DNA from: Phenylobacterium aquaticum
Lineage (GTDB): Bacteria > Pseudomonadota > Alphaproteobacteria > Caulobacterales > Caulobacteraceae
DNA: 8,587 bases
Direction: 5' to 3'
NCBI RefSeq assembly: GCF_947378715.1
Contig: NZ_CANCLE010000163.1
Coordinates: forward strand, 1-8,587
The notes beneath the pieces are model-generated. The model was given only the letters and a program-made list of their open reading frames with translations. It ran no database searches and was not told where the DNA came from. Below, piece by piece: positions 8,310-8,587 of this stretch. Within the stretch, counting starts at the first letter, position 1, and each line of letters opens with the position of its first letter. The translations under genes were made by a program, and so were the position numbers.

Positions 8310-8330
8310 CCCTCGGCCGCTGGCCGAGGG
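8310..8330 (-). terminator. Nine-base-pair hairpin, probable terminator of the aldo/keto reductase gene
   Basis: CCCTCGGCC (8310-8318) pairs perfectly with GGCCGAGGG (8322-8330) around a three-base loop. It lies about 86 bases past the stop codon of the minus-strand aldo/keto reductase gene and before the transporter start, where a terminator for the former is expected. The bases after it on the minus strand are only mildly T-rich, so the call rests on the stem. Confidence 0.5.
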
Positions 8331-8337
8331 GATCGAC

Positions 8338-8374
8338 GGTGAGCTCATGTCATCGCCGCCCGCCGCAGCTCACC
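8338..8374. repeat. Eight-base inverted repeat with a 21-base spacer
   Basis: GGTGAGCT (8338-8345) and AGCTCACC (8367-8374) are perfect reverse complements around 21 bases. They lie between the aldo/keto reductase stop and the transporter start. The wide spacing fits a two-site operator or a loose RNA hairpin, but no function can be assigned. Confidence 0.4.
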
Positions 8375-8416
8375 TGGGGGCCAGGGAGCCAGGGCGGGGA
8401 CGGGGAGTCAAGGCGC

Positions 8417-8587
8417 CTACTTCGCCACGAACGGCTTGGGCCGGCGCGAACCGCCCTGGCGTTCGAACATCCAGCCCGGATATTCGGAGGGCAGGGCGCT
8501 GACCGCGTCGAGCTTGGCGACCTCCTCGGCGGTCAGCTCCAGGCCGGTGGCGGCCAGGTTGTCGTCCAGCTGCTCGACGGTCTTGGC
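8417..8587 (-). CDS. Aldo/keto reductase, C-terminal fragment (cut by the window edge)
   Basis: The last 56 residues and TAG stop of a minus-strand gene whose 5' part lies beyond the window. The visible sequence includes KTVEQLDDNLAATGLELTAE, then EVAKLDAVSALPSEYPGWMF and ERQGG. This matches the C-terminal end of NADPH-dependent aldo/keto reductases of the voltage-channel beta-subunit/YajO type. There, EQL.DNL..... LT.EE...LD is the helix pair that closes the cofactor site, and the Tyr-Pro-x-Trp segment precedes the C-terminus. The catalytic Asp-Tyr-Lys-His residues are upstream and not visible, so activity and substrate cannot be judged. Confidence 0.8.
   Translation of the reverse strand, partial: AKTVEQLDDNLAATGLELTAEEVAKLDAVSALPSEYPGWMFERQGGSRRPKPFVAK

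Noticed and set aside
7506..8342. Plus-strand open frame of 278 codons opposite the transporter gene
   Set aside because: A Gly/Gln/Ala/His-rich shadow of a clear MFS gene, with no recognisable domain.

Overview
The window is GC-rich DNA with tightly packed genes, weak or GC-rich Shine-Dalgarno sites and many long antisense shadow frames. It fits an alphaproteobacterium, most likely Caulobacterales (Caulobacter/Phenylobacterium-like). That placement is inferred from composition and gene content; no RNA gene or other phylogenetic marker is present. I find six complete genes and one partial gene.

Left part (1-3810): a complete plus-strand gene for the ABC-F translation factor EttA. A 225-base spacer with short direct repeats follows, and then a plus-strand gene for a 598-residue, cysteine-free protein. 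That protein appears to join an N-terminal beta-propeller-like module to 19 RTX calcium-binding nonapeptides and a C-terminal module of the type I secretion class. It is the least ordinary gene here. Its N-terminal half contains a stretch with clearly lower GC than everything around it, and no type I exporter gene is nearby. A GC-rich hairpin straddles its stop codon and probably separates it from the convergent operon to the right.

Middle part (3811-7039): a minus-strand pair encodes a saccharopine dehydrogenase/lysine 6-dehydrogenase-family oxidoreductase and an ALDH7-family aminoadipate-semialdehyde dehydrogenase. A 41-base gap separates the two genes. Divergent from them, across about 95 bases, is an Lrp/AsnC regulator. 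Together they read as a lysine catabolism module. The first enzyme would release 2-aminoadipate 6-semialdehyde (in equilibrium with piperideine-6-carboxylate), the second would oxidise it to 2-aminoadipate, and the Lrp-type protein probably senses an amino acid and controls the shared intergenic region, which carries a short nested palindrome.

Right part (7011-8587): a minus-strand major facilitator superfamily exporter-like gene overlaps the 3' end of the regulator tail to tail by 29 bases. Upstream of it lies a 152-base spacer with three perfect inverted repeats. The window then ends inside the 3' end of a minus-strand aldo/keto reductase gene. I see no mobile element, CRISPR array, tRNA or rRNA, and no convincing multi-gene novel system. 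The propeller-RTX protein is the best candidate for something undescribed.
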